Assembly: GCA_036169595.1 (NCBI GenBank) | Contig: CM069769.1 | Coordinates: forward strand, 802,501 to 832,500 | Reading direction: 5' to 3' | Length of the DNA: 30,000 nt | Source of the DNA: Dictyostelium firmibasis | Taxonomy: Eukaryota; Evosea; Eumycetozoa; Dictyosteliales; Dictyosteliaceae | Part shown: positions 1 to 13,057 of the stretch, piece by piece | Numbering within the stretch: position 1 is the stretch's first letter | How the letters are laid out: every line of letters begins with the position of its first letter | Notes under the pieces: generated by a model | What the model was told of the DNA's origin: nothing | The model's input: only the letters and a program-made list of their open reading frames with translations | Database searches by the model: none | Program-made: the position numbers and the translations under genes

Positions 1-1
1 T

Positions 2-2403
<2,402 letters not shown>

Positions 2404-2807
2404 TAATCTTACACCTAACAATTTTACACTAAAGGTGTTGTTTTTAGCGAATGATAAGTTATTTATTAATTAATAATAATAATAGAGTGATAGTATTGTT
2501 ATTAGTTTTATAAATAAAATTTAAAAATAAGAAAAAGTGTTTTTTTTTTTTGTTAATAATAATAGCTTTTTTTTTTTTTTTATTTTATATTTTTTATTGT
2601 TGATTTTTGAATTTATATAAAAGTTGATCAATTGAATATTTTATAAAACGAATAAATCAGATATTTTTGAACTTAAAATAATATTAAAGAATTTCATTTT
2701 TTCAATTTTAGAAAAAGTTGGATCATAAAGAAAATTAGTTAAGAAATTTCAACATTGTTTCTATTTAATGGAATTTCTACAAAAAAATTATTTCACCTAT
2801 TAAATTC
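2404..2807. other. Intergenic, AT-rich, no gene seen
   Basis: Downstream flank of the polyasparagine gene. It holds T-runs at about 2540-2580 and scattered AT-rich sequence with stops in all frames. It probably contains the 3' UTR and polyadenylation region. No RNA gene or conserved coding was recognised. Confidence 0.6.
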
Positions 2808-3146
2808 AATTGATATTGTTCAATATTTTAAGGAAAACTAAAAGTTTCCATTTTGTTCAAGTGTTGATCGCCCAAAAAGATACACTATCATTATGGCAAG
2901 TATGTGTCATAAAGACTCATACGAAGGTGATGAAATTCAATCAAGGAGGTCTATCTAAAACCTCAATTTCCAAAATTATATATTTTAGCCATCAACCTTG
3001 AATATCAAAATCATTGCTGATCCAGATCGTATGTACTACTTGGATTGGCGGATCCATATATTTTCAAGGGTTGCGCCATTGTTTCTCCTTTGTTATCGGT
3101 TAATGTATACGTGGTCCACGTGACACGAACGATGTTTAAAAAATAA
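2808..3146 (+). pseudogene. Actin pseudogene, internally deleted
   Basis: At 2851-2956 the translated frame reads FCSSVDRP...IMASMCHKDSYEGDEIQSRRSI, which lines up with actin residues of about 30-75 (FPSIVGRP...[22 protein letters not shown]). Downstream, about 2987-3060 matches the C-terminal actin stretch around LAPSTMKIKIIAPPERK and WIGGSI: KIIADPDR is readable in one frame and TWIGGSI in another. A weak match to the last codons (IVHRKCF) ends near 3146. About 250 codons of the middle of actin (about 370 aa) are absent. There are in-frame stops and at least one frame change, so it cannot make actin. The DNA resembles Dictyostelium actin coding sequence more closely than the protein does. 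It lies about 45 bp upstream of a tRNA gene. It could derive from an actin-related gene, but the KDSY.GDE.QS block favours true actin. Confidence 0.75.
3109..3121. repeat. Short palindrome ACGTGG-T-CCACGT
   Basis: Perfect 6-bp inverted arms around a single T, 70 bp upstream of the tRNA-Val gene. The right arm is part of a CACGTG motif (3117-3122). It lies in the decayed 3' end of the actin pseudogene, so it may be accidental. Confidence 0.6.
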
Positions 3147-3190
3147 AAAAATTTCCAAATGTTGCTAATACTATTTTAATTTTACCCTAT

Positions 3191-3263
3191 GGGCGAGTAG
3201 TGTAGTGGTTATCACGAACCCTTCACACGGGTTAGGTCATGGGTTCAAACCCCATCTTGCTCA
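3191..3263 (+). tRNA. tRNA-Val, anticodon CAC
   Basis: A complete cloverleaf can be folded. The acceptor GGGCGAG pairs with CTTGCTC (two G-T pairs), with discriminator A at 3263. The D stem is GTG/CAC. The anticodon stem AACCC/GGGTT carries the loop TTCACAC (anticodon CAC, decoding GUG), and the T stem ATGGG/CCCAT carries the loop TTCAAAC. Internal A and B boxes are intact and there is no intron. A T4 run at 3264-3267 directly follows and would terminate RNA polymerase III. CCA is not encoded, as usual in eukaryotes. Confidence 0.96.
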
Positions 3264-3291
3264 TTTTCCGACTAAGCAAATTTAGGTCGCG

Positions 3292-3302
3292 GGTTCGATT
3301 CT
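3292..3302 (+). promoter_or_regulatory. External B box (ex-B) downstream of tRNA-Val
   Basis: GGTTCGATTCT matches the RNA polymerase III B-box consensus GGTTCGANTCC at all but the last base and starts 29 bp after the tRNA end. Many D. discoideum tRNA genes are known to carry such an extra downstream B box, thought to bind TFIIIC and linked to integration of tRNA-targeting retroelements. The flanking ggtcgcg...ctc also resembles a T-arm, so it could instead be a tRNA fragment. Confidence 0.7.
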
Positions 3303-3367
3303 CAATAAAAATAAAAGGTTTCGGACTAAGTTGGAAGAGTTGAAGTAGAACCCAGGGTATTTTTCAA

Positions 3368-3383
3368 CCCATATCAATATGGG
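3368..3383. repeat. Palindrome CCCATAT-CA-ATATGGG
   Basis: Perfect 7-bp inverted arms around CA, about 105 bp downstream of the tRNA gene. Function is unknown. It could form a hairpin or be a dyad binding site. Confidence 0.55.
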
Positions 3384-3478
3384 AGTATTCATGAGTGTGG
3401 TCAGTCTGTGATTATGTGGGGTTAGTTTATATGATTGCACTCTTTTGGAAATAATTTGATAGCTGATGACCAATTAAA

Positions 3479-4060
3479 TCACCCCCATTTCCTTTATTAA
3501 AACACCATCTGATAAACCATTCATTTCCCATGAATATTCAATATCTAACCCCATGATTATAACCTAATATAAAGACAACTACATTACTAGCCAATCTTTT
3601 AGTCATTTCATTTCCTTGATGATTACCTTGTTTAAACAAAAATTAATCTGTTATTGTAACTTGCAATAATTCTACCATACATGCGAAATGAACAATCAAT
3701 CTGGATCACATGATATTATATTTTTCGATACCCTAAATATCAAAACACTTAGTCATGATATAGTTCACCTAATCTGGAGCAAAACATGAGCCTACACCTT
3801 CCATCAAGGTTGCAATTTCACCCAATACACTAAATCCAATTAACCTTTTTTCTCTTACCACTATTTCTTTAAAATGTTGTTATTCTTCATTACTGACCAA
3901 TGAAAAATTAACATTGGATAACCATTTGATTAGATTGATTGTAATCAATCCCAACTACTCCAACTAGTGAGTAATATCTTTTTATTTTCAATTTTAACAA
4001 CAGTTGTATTTAAATCATCTAAAGATTAACTTTCACCACCTGAAATTTTTTTAACTAATA
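3479..4060 (-). pseudogene. Unassigned decayed coding-like sequence
   Basis: On the minus strand, stretches with Dictyostelium-like codon use read as protein but are broken by stops and frame changes. Examples are LDIEYSWEMNGLSDGVLIKE (3554-3479) and SLDDLNTTVVKIENK (around 4035-3985), with a third readable piece around 3790-3850. Base composition is clearly less AT-biased and less homopolymeric than the true intergenic DNA nearby. No ORF over 60 codons survives. I do not recognise the parent gene. It may be a host gene relic or an old mobile element. Confidence 0.35.
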
Positions 4061-4250
4061 CTAATAACAAATATCGTTAAGCTAGAGAAGCTACTAGATT
4101 GTTAAATAAATCATATTATTACTCATTTTAACTGGATAGAATAATATTTGATATATAAAGTTATACTAATAATATTATTATATTTAAAATGTAATACAGA
4201 GGGTCTTAGAAAGAAATAATAATAAAATTTTTATATTTATTGTAATAATA

Positions 4251-4460
4251 ATGTTTTTTATTTATATTTTTTTTAATTTATTATCTTTTTTAATTCTGGT
4301 TTTTATATTTTGGTTGTTTTTTCTTTTTTTTTATTATTATTATAATTATGTTAACAAAATTTTTTTATTTTTTTCTTTTACACTAATTAAAAAATTCCAA
4401 CACACAAGTGTGTTCCATAATTATTTATTGATGTGTGTACACCAATTGTACACACACAAC
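4251..4460. repeat. T-rich stretch followed by two hairpin-forming inverted repeats
   Basis: 4399-4414 is AACACAC-AA-GTGTGTT. 4432-4456 has 9-bp arms TGTGTGTAC and GTACACACA around a 7-nt spacer. Both use the same ACAC/GTGT sequence theme within 60 bp. The T-rich sequence before them is non-coding in character although it is open in one frame. No transposon end could be assigned. Confidence 0.5.
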
Positions 4461-4803
4461 TACCAATTTACCACATAGTTTGCGAGTAATATCTGTGGGT
4501 GAAAAACTGCCAACTACTCTATTTGTTACAGAAAGCCCATAACCTATTCAGCTAAATAAAAATTACTAACAATGATCATTGATATACAGAAAACTTTAGC
4601 CGAATAAAAACAACCACCACAACCACCATACTGCTACTACTACTTCTTCTTTTACAATGAAAATATTTTATAATATGAAGTTTTCATTTAAAATCGGTAA
4701 CCAACAAATATATTTATGATTCCCTGATTCAACACCACTTCCTTAACTATTTAATTTGACCATATGTATCTAACCATCTATCTGAGAATAGTTTCAGACC
4801 AAT

Positions 4804-5303
4804 ATGATTGGTGGAATTGATTTTTACGTAGAAAAATGGATTCAACAATTCTTCCGACTGATCATTGATTTGTTGTATTTATTTTCTCTTCCAAAACAGA
4901 ATCGATATACTTTGAATAGTCTTAAAGTTAGTTCAAATGATTTTACATCTAAAAAATTCAAGGAAGTGGTGTTAATATAAATTTAATTAACAATCGTTGT
5001 ATGTGTACATACCTATTAATCATTATTTAAATTATAATATATAGCGAAGGTGAAAATGAATATCAACAATCATTTGCTTCACATATATCAACAAAGTCGC
5101 ATAGTGAATTAAATTCCACAAATAAAGATATATTGGTCCCTGATAAGAAGTTGTTGGTGTAAGTACATGGTGTGTACGATGAATATGGTGAATATATTGA
5201 TGACACCTACCTTGTGATTTCTGGATTGTTGCAAAATTTCAACAATTGGTGGGAAGAGACAAAAATAAAATGGTTGAATTTAAACCAACTAAAACCAAAG
5301 TAA
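4804..5303 (+). pseudogene. Possible gene remnant, two or three pieces
   Basis: ATG at 4804 opens a 58-codon frame (MIGGIDFYVEKWIQQFF..., stop 4978-4980). After an intron-like gap ending in ATATAG at 5039-5044 comes a readable piece (SEGENEYQQSFASH..., 5043-5160), then a TAA, then VHGVYDEYGEYIDDTYLVIS...NNWWEETK to a TAA at 5301-5303. Amino-acid composition and codon use look protein-like, but codons rare in this genome (CTG, CGA) occur and the frame is interrupted. No family is recognised. It may be a decayed C-terminal portion of a larger gene or, less likely, a real multi-exon gene I failed to join. Confidence 0.3.
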
Positions 5304-6020
5304 TAATTTTATAATAATTTCAAAAAAAAATAAAAATTAATTAGTGTGGAATTATCATAATATCATTACTTGATACTTTTTATTTTTTCGAGATAAAAAC
5401 TATTTTTTTTTTTGACAATATTTATTTTTTAAAAACATAAATTATCTTTTGGAGCATATCCTTTTCAGCTTTCCACAGTTATACCGAAAACTTTAATAAT
5501 ATTGAAAGATATAGATAACTTAGTATCAAAACGTGATATATTGATTATTCTAAATGATTAAATAAACCATAATTATTTTAGCTAATTATTAATTAACATT
5601 TTCTTTCTTAAAAAACCTATAATATTTAATAAAAACTTACATTTATTAACCTGTGATTATAATAATAAATTAACCAAAAAATAATATTAAGATGATTGAA
5701 TTTTTAAATTTTTGGGAAATGATAAATAAAATTATTAAAAAAATTAAAAAAAAACTAATAAAGATAAAAACTACTATTAATAAAATTAAAAATTAAGGGC
5801 TTTTTTTTTTTTCGCTTTTTTTTTTTTTTTTAAATTTTATTAATACACAAATTTTCAAAAATAAATAGTATTATTTTAAAAAAAAAAAAAAAAACAACTC
5901 AATTTCTTTAAATTAATAAAAACACACCAAATTTTAAAAAAATAATAAAACTCTTTTTTTTTTTTTTTTTTTTTTTTTTTCATTCATTTTTTTTGGTGAA
6001 CACCACAAACTGATTTTTTA
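5304..6020. other. Intergenic, homopolymer-rich, promoter side of ankyrin gene
   Basis: Very AT-rich sequence with A- and T-runs, including a long T-run at about 5952-5980 some 40 bp before the ATG at 6021. Oligo-dT tracts close to the start are typical of Dictyostelium promoters. No coding or RNA gene was seen. Confidence 0.6.
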
Positions 6021-6746
6021 ATGGAAAATTTTTGGACTCAATATATTCAAGCATGTAGTGATTCAAATTTACAATTACTAGATTATTTAATACAAAATGG
6101 GATGGTTAATGTAAATCAAGTAGATGACAAACAAAGAAGTGGATTACATTTTGCAGTTTGTAAAAATAAACAAGATGTTGTAAAATACCTTTTAGAAAAT
6201 GGTGCCAATCCAACACTTAAAGATATAAATAATAATACACCACTGCATATTGCCTCGATCAATGGTTTTTCTTTGATTGTTTCAATGATATTAAATAACA
6301 ATAATAATAATAATAATAATAATAGTAATAATAATGTTAGTATTGTACAATCAATGTTAACAAGAGATAATAACAATAATACTGCTTTACAATTAGCTAG
6401 TTCAAGATTAAAAAGAATGATTGAAAATATTAAAACAACAAATCAACAAAGACAACAACAACAAACAAGTAGATTAGAAAATGAATTAAGGCAAATCATA
6501 AAGAGTATCATTGATTATGTGAATGTATCAGGTAGTGAAAAAGATAAAGAGAAAATGCAAAAAATCATTTATAATTTTGAGCATCCTCAACAAAGGATTC
6601 ATAATAATGTTAGCAATAAAAATAATAATGGCGATATTATGAATGATAATGATGATGATAATATGGATGACGAGGGTCAAGATAACACAATTTCAAAAAC
6701 TATTGACGATTTGGAAGATTTACTTGGTAACCTTTCCCTTTTGTAA
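6021..6746 (+). CDS. Small ankyrin-repeat protein
   Basis: Single exon, 241 aa, starting at the first ATG after the T-run and ending in TAA. The N-terminal 95 residues form about three ankyrin repeats. RSGLHFAVCKNKQDVVKYLL with ENGANP, and NTPLHIASINGFSLIVSMIL, are the clearest, and a degenerate first repeat precedes them (QACSDSNLQLLDYLIQNG). A polyasparagine insertion (about residues 93-102) is followed by a further partial repeat (NNTALQLASSR), then a Gln-rich and a charged coiled-coil-like stretch, an Asp/Asn-rich acidic segment, and a hydrophobic-acidic end DDLEDLLGNLSLL. Ankyrin repeats mediate protein-protein contacts. The partner and role are unknown. The short acidic C-terminal helix could be a docking motif (inference). 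Confidence 0.88.
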   Translation: MENFWTQYIQACSDSNLQLLDYLIQNGMVNVNQVDDKQRSGLHFAVCKNKQDVVKYLLENGANPTLKDINNNTPLHIASINGFSLIVSMILNNNNNNNNNNSNNNVSIVQSMLTRDNNNNTALQLASSRLKRMIENIKTTNQQRQQQQTSRLENELRQIIKSIIDYVNVSGSEKDKEKMQKIIYNFEHPQQRIHNNVSNKNNNGDIMNDNDDDNMDDEGQDNTISKTIDDLEDLLGNLSLL

Positions 6747-6850
6747 AAAAATGAAAAAATAAAACAATGTAAAAAAATTAATACAAAAAAGATAGTACAA
6801 TTCTTATTCTATTTTATTTTATTAAAGAAAATTATTCTATACTTTTTTAT

Positions 6851-8068
6851 CTATTTATTATTATTATAAAAATTTGTCATAAAGTTAATTAAAATTAAAG
6901 TTTGATCAATAGTGATAGCATTATATAAAGAAACTCTTAAACCACCAACGGATCTATGACCTTTAATATCAGTGATATTCTCTTTTGCAGCTTCTTTAAT
7001 GAATTTCTCTTCCAATTCAATATTACCATCTTGAATTCTAAATACAACATTCATTCTTGATCTATAGATTTTATCGATTGAACATCTGTAGAAACCGTTT
7101 GAACCATCGATGTAGTTATAGAGTGCATGTGCTTTTGCAATATTTAATTTTTCAATTTCACCCAATCCACCTTTATTAATAATCCATTTCAATATTAGTC
7201 CTGTAATGTAAATATTAAATGTTGGTGGTGTATTATCTAATGAATTATTTTGACTTTTTTTCTATTTTTAAAAAAAAAAATTTTGATAAAATAAAAAAAT
7301 TTTAATAGAAAATAATAATAATAATAATTAAAATTTTAATTTACATACTAAGAAATTAAAAACTGAAGGTACATTTGGTTTTGTTTTTAACAATAAAGAT
7401 TTTTTAATGATAACAATTGTAATACCAGAGATACCAGCATTTTTTTGAGCGCCAGCGAAAATTAAATCAAATTTAGATACATCAATTGGTTTCGATAAAA
7501 AGTTTGAAGACATATCACAAACTTTGATAAGATTCGATGGTAAATGATCGGGTGTTGTAATTGGCATTTCAATACCATGAATGGTTTCATTATCACAATA
7601 ATGAACGTACTTTGCATCCTCAGAGAACTTCCATTGAGATGGTTCTGTAACTGTTAAGAATTTCTCTTTCTCCATATCGACCACTTTATTAACCTTACAA
7701 AAGTATTTACCATCGGCGGTGGCTTGCTTTGACCATGATCCAGTAACGATGAAATCCACAGTATCCTCAACACCATTCTCGCACAAATTCATTGGGATAC
7801 CTGCAAACAATGATGATGCACCACCTTGTAAAAATAATACATCATAATCGTCGTTGATTGACAATAATTTCTTTAGATTCGATTTAGTTTCATTAATTAC
7901 ACCTTCAAACTCTTTACCTCTATGTGAAACTTCCATTATACTTTTACCACAACCTTGGAAATTCAATAATTCTTTTTGTGCTTCCAATAAAACCTCAGTT
8001 GGTACACATCCTGGTCCTGCTCCAAAGTTATTTACTCTAAATTCATTAATTTTATTGATGTCTGTCAT
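6851..8068 (-). CDS. serC: Phosphoserine aminotransferase
   Basis: A PLP enzyme of serine biosynthesis that interconverts 3-phosphohydroxypyruvate plus glutamate and phosphoserine plus 2-oxoglutarate, acting in the cytosol. Exon 1 is 8068-7349 (240 codons) and exon 2 is 7261-6851. The 87-bp intron 7348-7262 (GTATGT...ATAG) is phase 0. The join gives VFNFL-KKSQNNSLDNTPPTF, matching the family's NTPP(T/C)F region, so exon 2 begins well before the first Met in that frame. The product is about 376 aa, close to the family norm of 360-370. Diagnostic features: start FGAGPGCVPTEVL, HRGKEF, QGGASSLFA, and the PLP-lysine block FAGAQKNAG with Lys at about residue 209. C-terminal RSRMNVVFRI and KGHRSVGGLRVSLYNA are also present. 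It lies head-to-tail downstream of the transportin gene. Confidence 0.97.
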
Positions 8069-8706
<638 letters not shown>

Positions 8707-11700
8707 TTACGATATATCTTGATCCAATTTAAATTTATCGTTTAGAATTTGACGAAGTTGTTGTGGGAATTGATTATAGAATTGAGCCCAAACACCACCC
8801 ATACTAGTTTTATACATGTGTAAAAGTTTAAAGTAAGCTTCGTGGAGATCAAGTTGCATTTTATCCCATGAAGCGACAGCATCGCAAATGTAAACTAAAT
8901 GACGTAAAGCACCATTTGGATTATTGTTGATAATTAACCACAAACCACGAAAAGCAGAATCCTTTTCGATATCATCAGTTTTGCTACGAATGGCCCTACA
9001 CCAACTTTGAATAAACTTGTCGATGTGTGGAGAGATATCACCAGGTGATACAATACCCAAACGACCGATAGTGACGGCGGTGTTTTCGAGTACACCACGA
9101 TTCAAACTGACTTTATTGATGTTACTAATTAAACGATCACGAATTAGACCAACGAATGGTTTGACCTCCTCTGACATTCTAATGGCAATTTCACCGATTG
9201 CCCAACTTGCATTATTACAAACTGAAAGGTACTCTGGGAATAGATTGTTGGTGAGGATATTTAAGTATTCTGGTATGTATTGTTTGAAATGAATGAGACA
9301 GAATTTACTCATATCACCGAGGAGGGCAAAACTTGATTGTAATACATCGGAGCCACGAAGATTCATACATTGTAAGAGGAGATGTGGTAAATTACTATTT
9401 GGAATCAATGACTCTATCGATGTCCCAATACCTTCAGAGAGACCTTGTAAGAGATCCAATGCTGCAACGATGAAATCTTGATCAGATGAGTAGTTACTCT
9501 TTTGTTCTTGGTTGTATTTGTAGTGGGCTTGTAATGAACCTTCGATCAATTTAATGGAACGATTGAAAAACAATGAGATTAAATTTTGAAGTCCTGCACC
9601 AATTGAGGAGCAAACTTGATTCAAACAACCCAACAATGGGAGGAGGTTCTTATTGGAGTCTTCCAATGCATTGAATTTCTGTAAGAGTGGTGGAGCCAAT
9701 ATATTGATCAATTCGGGCTTATTCAATTCATTGCCGACCACTTTGGCCAATGTTGAGATGGCATCGTAGAGAATCAAGAGATTCTTTGCTTGATATTTAC
9801 CGAATGCATTAACAAAGGTAACCAAAATCATTTGGAGGTATGGTATCAATAAGAGGTCTGCCTCCTCTTCCAATGTTGCAAATGCTGAACATGCTGCTTC
9901 TTGCACCTTTTTATTGTTATCAACGATACGATTAAGCAAGTTAACAACCAATGGATGAAGGTAGTCACGTCCATCAGCTTGAGCGATCCAATAGGAGTAA
10001 CGTGATAAAGTCCAACATGTAATACTACGAACCAATGGTTTTGGATCATTCAATGTATTGATTAAGTAAGGAATTACCTTTGATAAATGTGGTGCCAATC
10101 CATCCTTGCTGCCATCGGCAATGGCACCCAATGCTAAAATGGCTGATTCTCTAATTGGCCATGGGTTTTGTTCATTCATACGTTGTTCAATCAATGGCAA
10201 AGTGACTGAAAGATACTCTGCATCTGGGAAAATTCCTGATAAAACATCGATTGCAAATGCTGAACTCTTTCTAATTGTCCATGCCTCGTCCTCAAAACCG
10301 TCATCATCATCATCATCGTAATCTTCGTCATCCTCATTGTTATTTTCATTATTATTATTTTCTTCTGGATTTACAAAACCTGTATCTTGTCCACCTCCAC
10401 CACCATGCGATTTAGTGGTAGATATGAAAGGTTTGATATCTTGTGGCCTATCTGGTGTCATTGAATCATCGCCTTGATCTAAATATTCATAATCTTGTTC
10501 TGTGTAAACCATACCATCCAATAGAATTGGTATCAATACTGGTAAATAATCTTTTAATAAATCTCTACAGCCTTCAGCCTGAGAGATGGCAGTCCAAAAC
10601 TCACATGCCTCCAATGCAACCTCTTCGGATTTATCTTTGGTGGCATGTAACATATATTGAATGACATCTTTAATATAGGGGTGTAAGAATTCAATCTTGG
10701 TCTCAACCAAGATCACCAAGGTCTTACAGACGTTGGTTCTAACGGCTTCAGATGGGTCCTCACTCATCGAAAAGATACCCTTTAAAAATGCCTCCATATT
10801 GATGAGAAGTGCACCTGGCATACTAATAATGAAATAGGAGATGGATACCAACGCTTTCTTTCTAAAGTCTGAATTATTGCATTTGAAAAACATAATCAAC
10901 TTTGGAACCAATTGATTCAATGCTCTACCACTATCAGCCGAATCAAGTTTTTTGGTTGAATCCTCGCATAACAATGATAATGTATAAAGTGAACCCTCTA
11001 CTAAATCTTGATTATTATTATCCAATGCTAAATTTAATGCTGGTAATAATTCTGGCCATTCCTAAAAAAAAAAAAAAAAATCATAATCATTAAATAGAAA
11101 AAGATAAAAAATAAAATAATTAAATGGGAGAAAGTGAATAAAAGTTAATAATCCATAATAGTGGTGGTATAATGATATTTATTTAAATGAGTACCAAATA
11201 ATATACATACCGAGAAACAACTCTTTTTAATCAAATTTGTAATAATATTACCAACGGTATGACGAACTGAAGCATCGGGGTCAGATAAAACTGGTAAGAT
11301 TTCTCTTTTGATATAGTTTTGAACTTCTCTTGGCATCTTTTCAAAGTATTGTTTGATATTAGTCTTTAAAACTAAACCTGCAACACTTCTAATATGTGGT
11401 TGTAATTCATTACTTTTGAATATTAGTGTTAGATAGTTATTATAATCTGGTACTGAATGGAATTTATCCAATTCCTATGTTTTATTAATAGGAAATACAA
11501 AGATTATTTAGGATATGTGTGGTTAGGTATGAATGTATTTTTTATTTATGTATATAATTAGTAATGAATATAATTTTATATATATTTGCAATTCTATAAA
11601 GAAAAAGGATAGATAGAAAGAAGAAGAAAAGAAAGATTTATATGTTTGGTAGTGAGAGTTATTAAGCCAGTTGAATGATAATTACTTCTCTAATTTGGTC

Positions 11701-11787
11701 GTGGACTTCTCTTGAAGTTGAACTTGATAAATTTAAAACATAAACTAATTGTTTTAAACCATCTTGGTTTGGTACCCATTCACTCAT
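8707..11787 (-). CDS. tnpo: Transportin (karyopherin-beta2, nuclear import receptor)
   Basis: Carries PY-NLS cargoes such as RNA-binding proteins through nuclear pores, with release by RanGTP. Exon 1 is 11787-11686 (MSEWVPNQDGLKQLVYVL), exon 2 is 11474-11211 (ELDKFHSVPDYNNYL...), and exon 3 is 11061-8707 (EWPELLPALNLALD...). Both introns are phase 0 (GTAATT...ATAG and GTATGT...TTAG). The total is about 906 aa against about 890 in human TNPO1. It aligns along its whole length: PDYNNYL, SGLILKNN-like SVAGLVLKTNI, NVALEACEFW-like VALEACEFWTAIS, LVRSITCWTLSRYSYWI, VQEAACSAFATLEEEA, KNLLILYDAI, CNNASWAIGEIAI, EKDSAFRGLW. The acidic loop of HEAT repeat 8 is present (DDEDYDDDDDDGFEDEAW), extended by Asn/Gly-rich sequence. 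The stop abuts a TTTA/ATT repeat. Confidence 0.97.
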
Positions 11788-12562
11788 TTTTTTTTTTTTT
11801 TTTTTTTTTTTGCTTTGTTTTGTTTTTTTTTTCTACCTATATAATATTACTGTTCTGAGGAATTTTTTTTTTAATATTAAATTTTGAATTATTAATTACT
11901 ATTGAAAAAAAAAAACCTTTAGGGGGTTTTAATTATATGTTATAACTTTAAATATTATGTTTCAAATACTTTTTAACTAATGATTCAGAAAAGTATATAT
12001 ATGTATATGTATTATATATATGTAGTAATGATGTGTAAATGATTGAGAAAAAAAAAAAAATAAAAAAAAATAAAAAAATAAAAAAAAAACAATTTTGAAA
12101 AAAAAAATAAAAAAAAAAAAAAAAAAAAAAAAAGAAAAAAAAATAAAAAATAAAAAAATTGGCAGTTCAAACTTCACAGAATTAATTCAAAAGGAGCTCA
12201 GGAATTTATTGTAAATTAAATTTAATAATTTGTTTTAAAAAAATAGATATTATTATTTATTATTTTTACAAAAAAAAAAAATAAAAATAAAAAAAAAACT
12301 AGTTATTTCAATTGTTACAATTCTTCCATTGAAAGAAATTATTTTGTTTTTTTCACCCACACCACACATAAAAATAATTTTCAAATAATAAAATAAAAGT
12401 AAAAATTAAAAAAAAAAAGAAATAAAAAAAAATAAAAATAAAAATAAAAGTATTTCAAGGATTGGTAAAATAAGAAAAAAAAAAAAAAAAAAAAAAAACA
12501 TTATTGATTTGTTTTTTGCTTATTTATTATATATTTTTAAATTTTTTTTTTTTTATTTTTTC

Positions 12563-12599
<37 letters not shown>

Positions 12600-12647
12600 C
12601 GTTTTTTTCATTTATTTTTTTTCCCAACTATACACACATACATAAAA
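11788..12647. other. Divergent intergenic region (tnpo left, UPF0390-like right)
   Basis: 860 bp between two divergent starts, composed mostly of A/T homopolymers. There is a T-run immediately upstream of the tnpo ATG (11788-11811), A-rich blocks at 12050-12140, and a 32-A run at 12564-12595 near the other start. It probably contains both core promoters. No gene is supported. Confidence 0.6.
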
Positions 12648-13057
12648 ATGGCACAATCAAATTTAAAAATCAAGAAAGCTGGTGCTACCAATAAGGTTTC
12701 AAAAGGTATAGAGATAAATAAATAAATAGGATAATAATAAAACAATATATTTAATAATTTTAAAAATTGAACAATAATAATCAATTGTTATAGTGATGAC
12801 ATATTAATTTTGTTTTCCTTGTTTATTTATTTATTTGTTTTTAATTAAAAGTTGGTTTAAATAAAAAGAAAAAAGTTAATAAATCAGCCATTTCAATTGC
12901 TAAAGCTAAAGTTAATAGAAAATTAGAATCAGCAATCACTCAAAAGATTGAAACTGAAATGACATCTAGATTAAAGAAAAATAATGGTAAACTATCTGTT
13001 TTAAAAGCTGAAGATGAAAATCAAAAGAATAAAAAAACTCAACCAAAAAAGAAATAA
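12648..13057 (+). CDS. UPF0390-like small basic protein
   Basis: Two exons: 12648-12705 (MAQSNLKIKKAGATNKVSK plus one base) and 12852-13057. The intron 12706-12851 starts GTATAG, ends AAAG and is phase 1. The join encodes VGLNKKKKVNKSAISIAKAK. The product is 87 aa, very Lys-rich, with a predicted long helix (KLESAITQKIETEMTSRLKK) and the tail LSVLKAED. The pattern of an N-terminal MAQ..., a basic linker, an 'AKAKV..KLE..IT.KIE.E' helix and a closing LLKA-like motif resembles the UPF0390 family (human C19orf53). That family is nuclear/nucleolar with no established biochemical role. Exon 1 also reads on into the intron to a nearby stop, which would give a 25-aa peptide if unspliced. Confidence 0.75.

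Noticed and set aside
3282-3473. 63-codon minus-strand frame downstream of the tRNA gene
   Set aside because: It overlaps the external B box, has no recognisable similarity, and is part of the decayed region. It is not supported as a separate gene.
3263-3600. A tRNA-targeting retroelement downstream or upstream of tRNA-Val
   Set aside because: I looked for TRE-like ends or coding and could not recognise any. The flanks contain an actin relic and unassigned decayed sequence.
4251-4478. 75-codon plus-strand frame rich in Phe, Leu and Tyr
   Set aside because: Its first half is T-run DNA read as hydrophobic codons and its second half is the inverted-repeat sequence. There is no coding signature.
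4536-4542. CCCATAA, which resembles the Dictyostelium upstream element (DUSE) of small RNA genes
   Set aside because: No class I RNA, snRNA or snoRNA start motif or hairpin was found at the expected distance. A 7-bp match alone is expected by chance.
7192-7261. Starting serC exon 2 at the first Met-like codon of its frame or at the AG at about 7201
   Set aside because: The upstream sequence encodes NNSLDNTPPTFNIYITGL, a conserved block of phosphoserine aminotransferases, so the acceptor must be the ATAG at 7263-7262.
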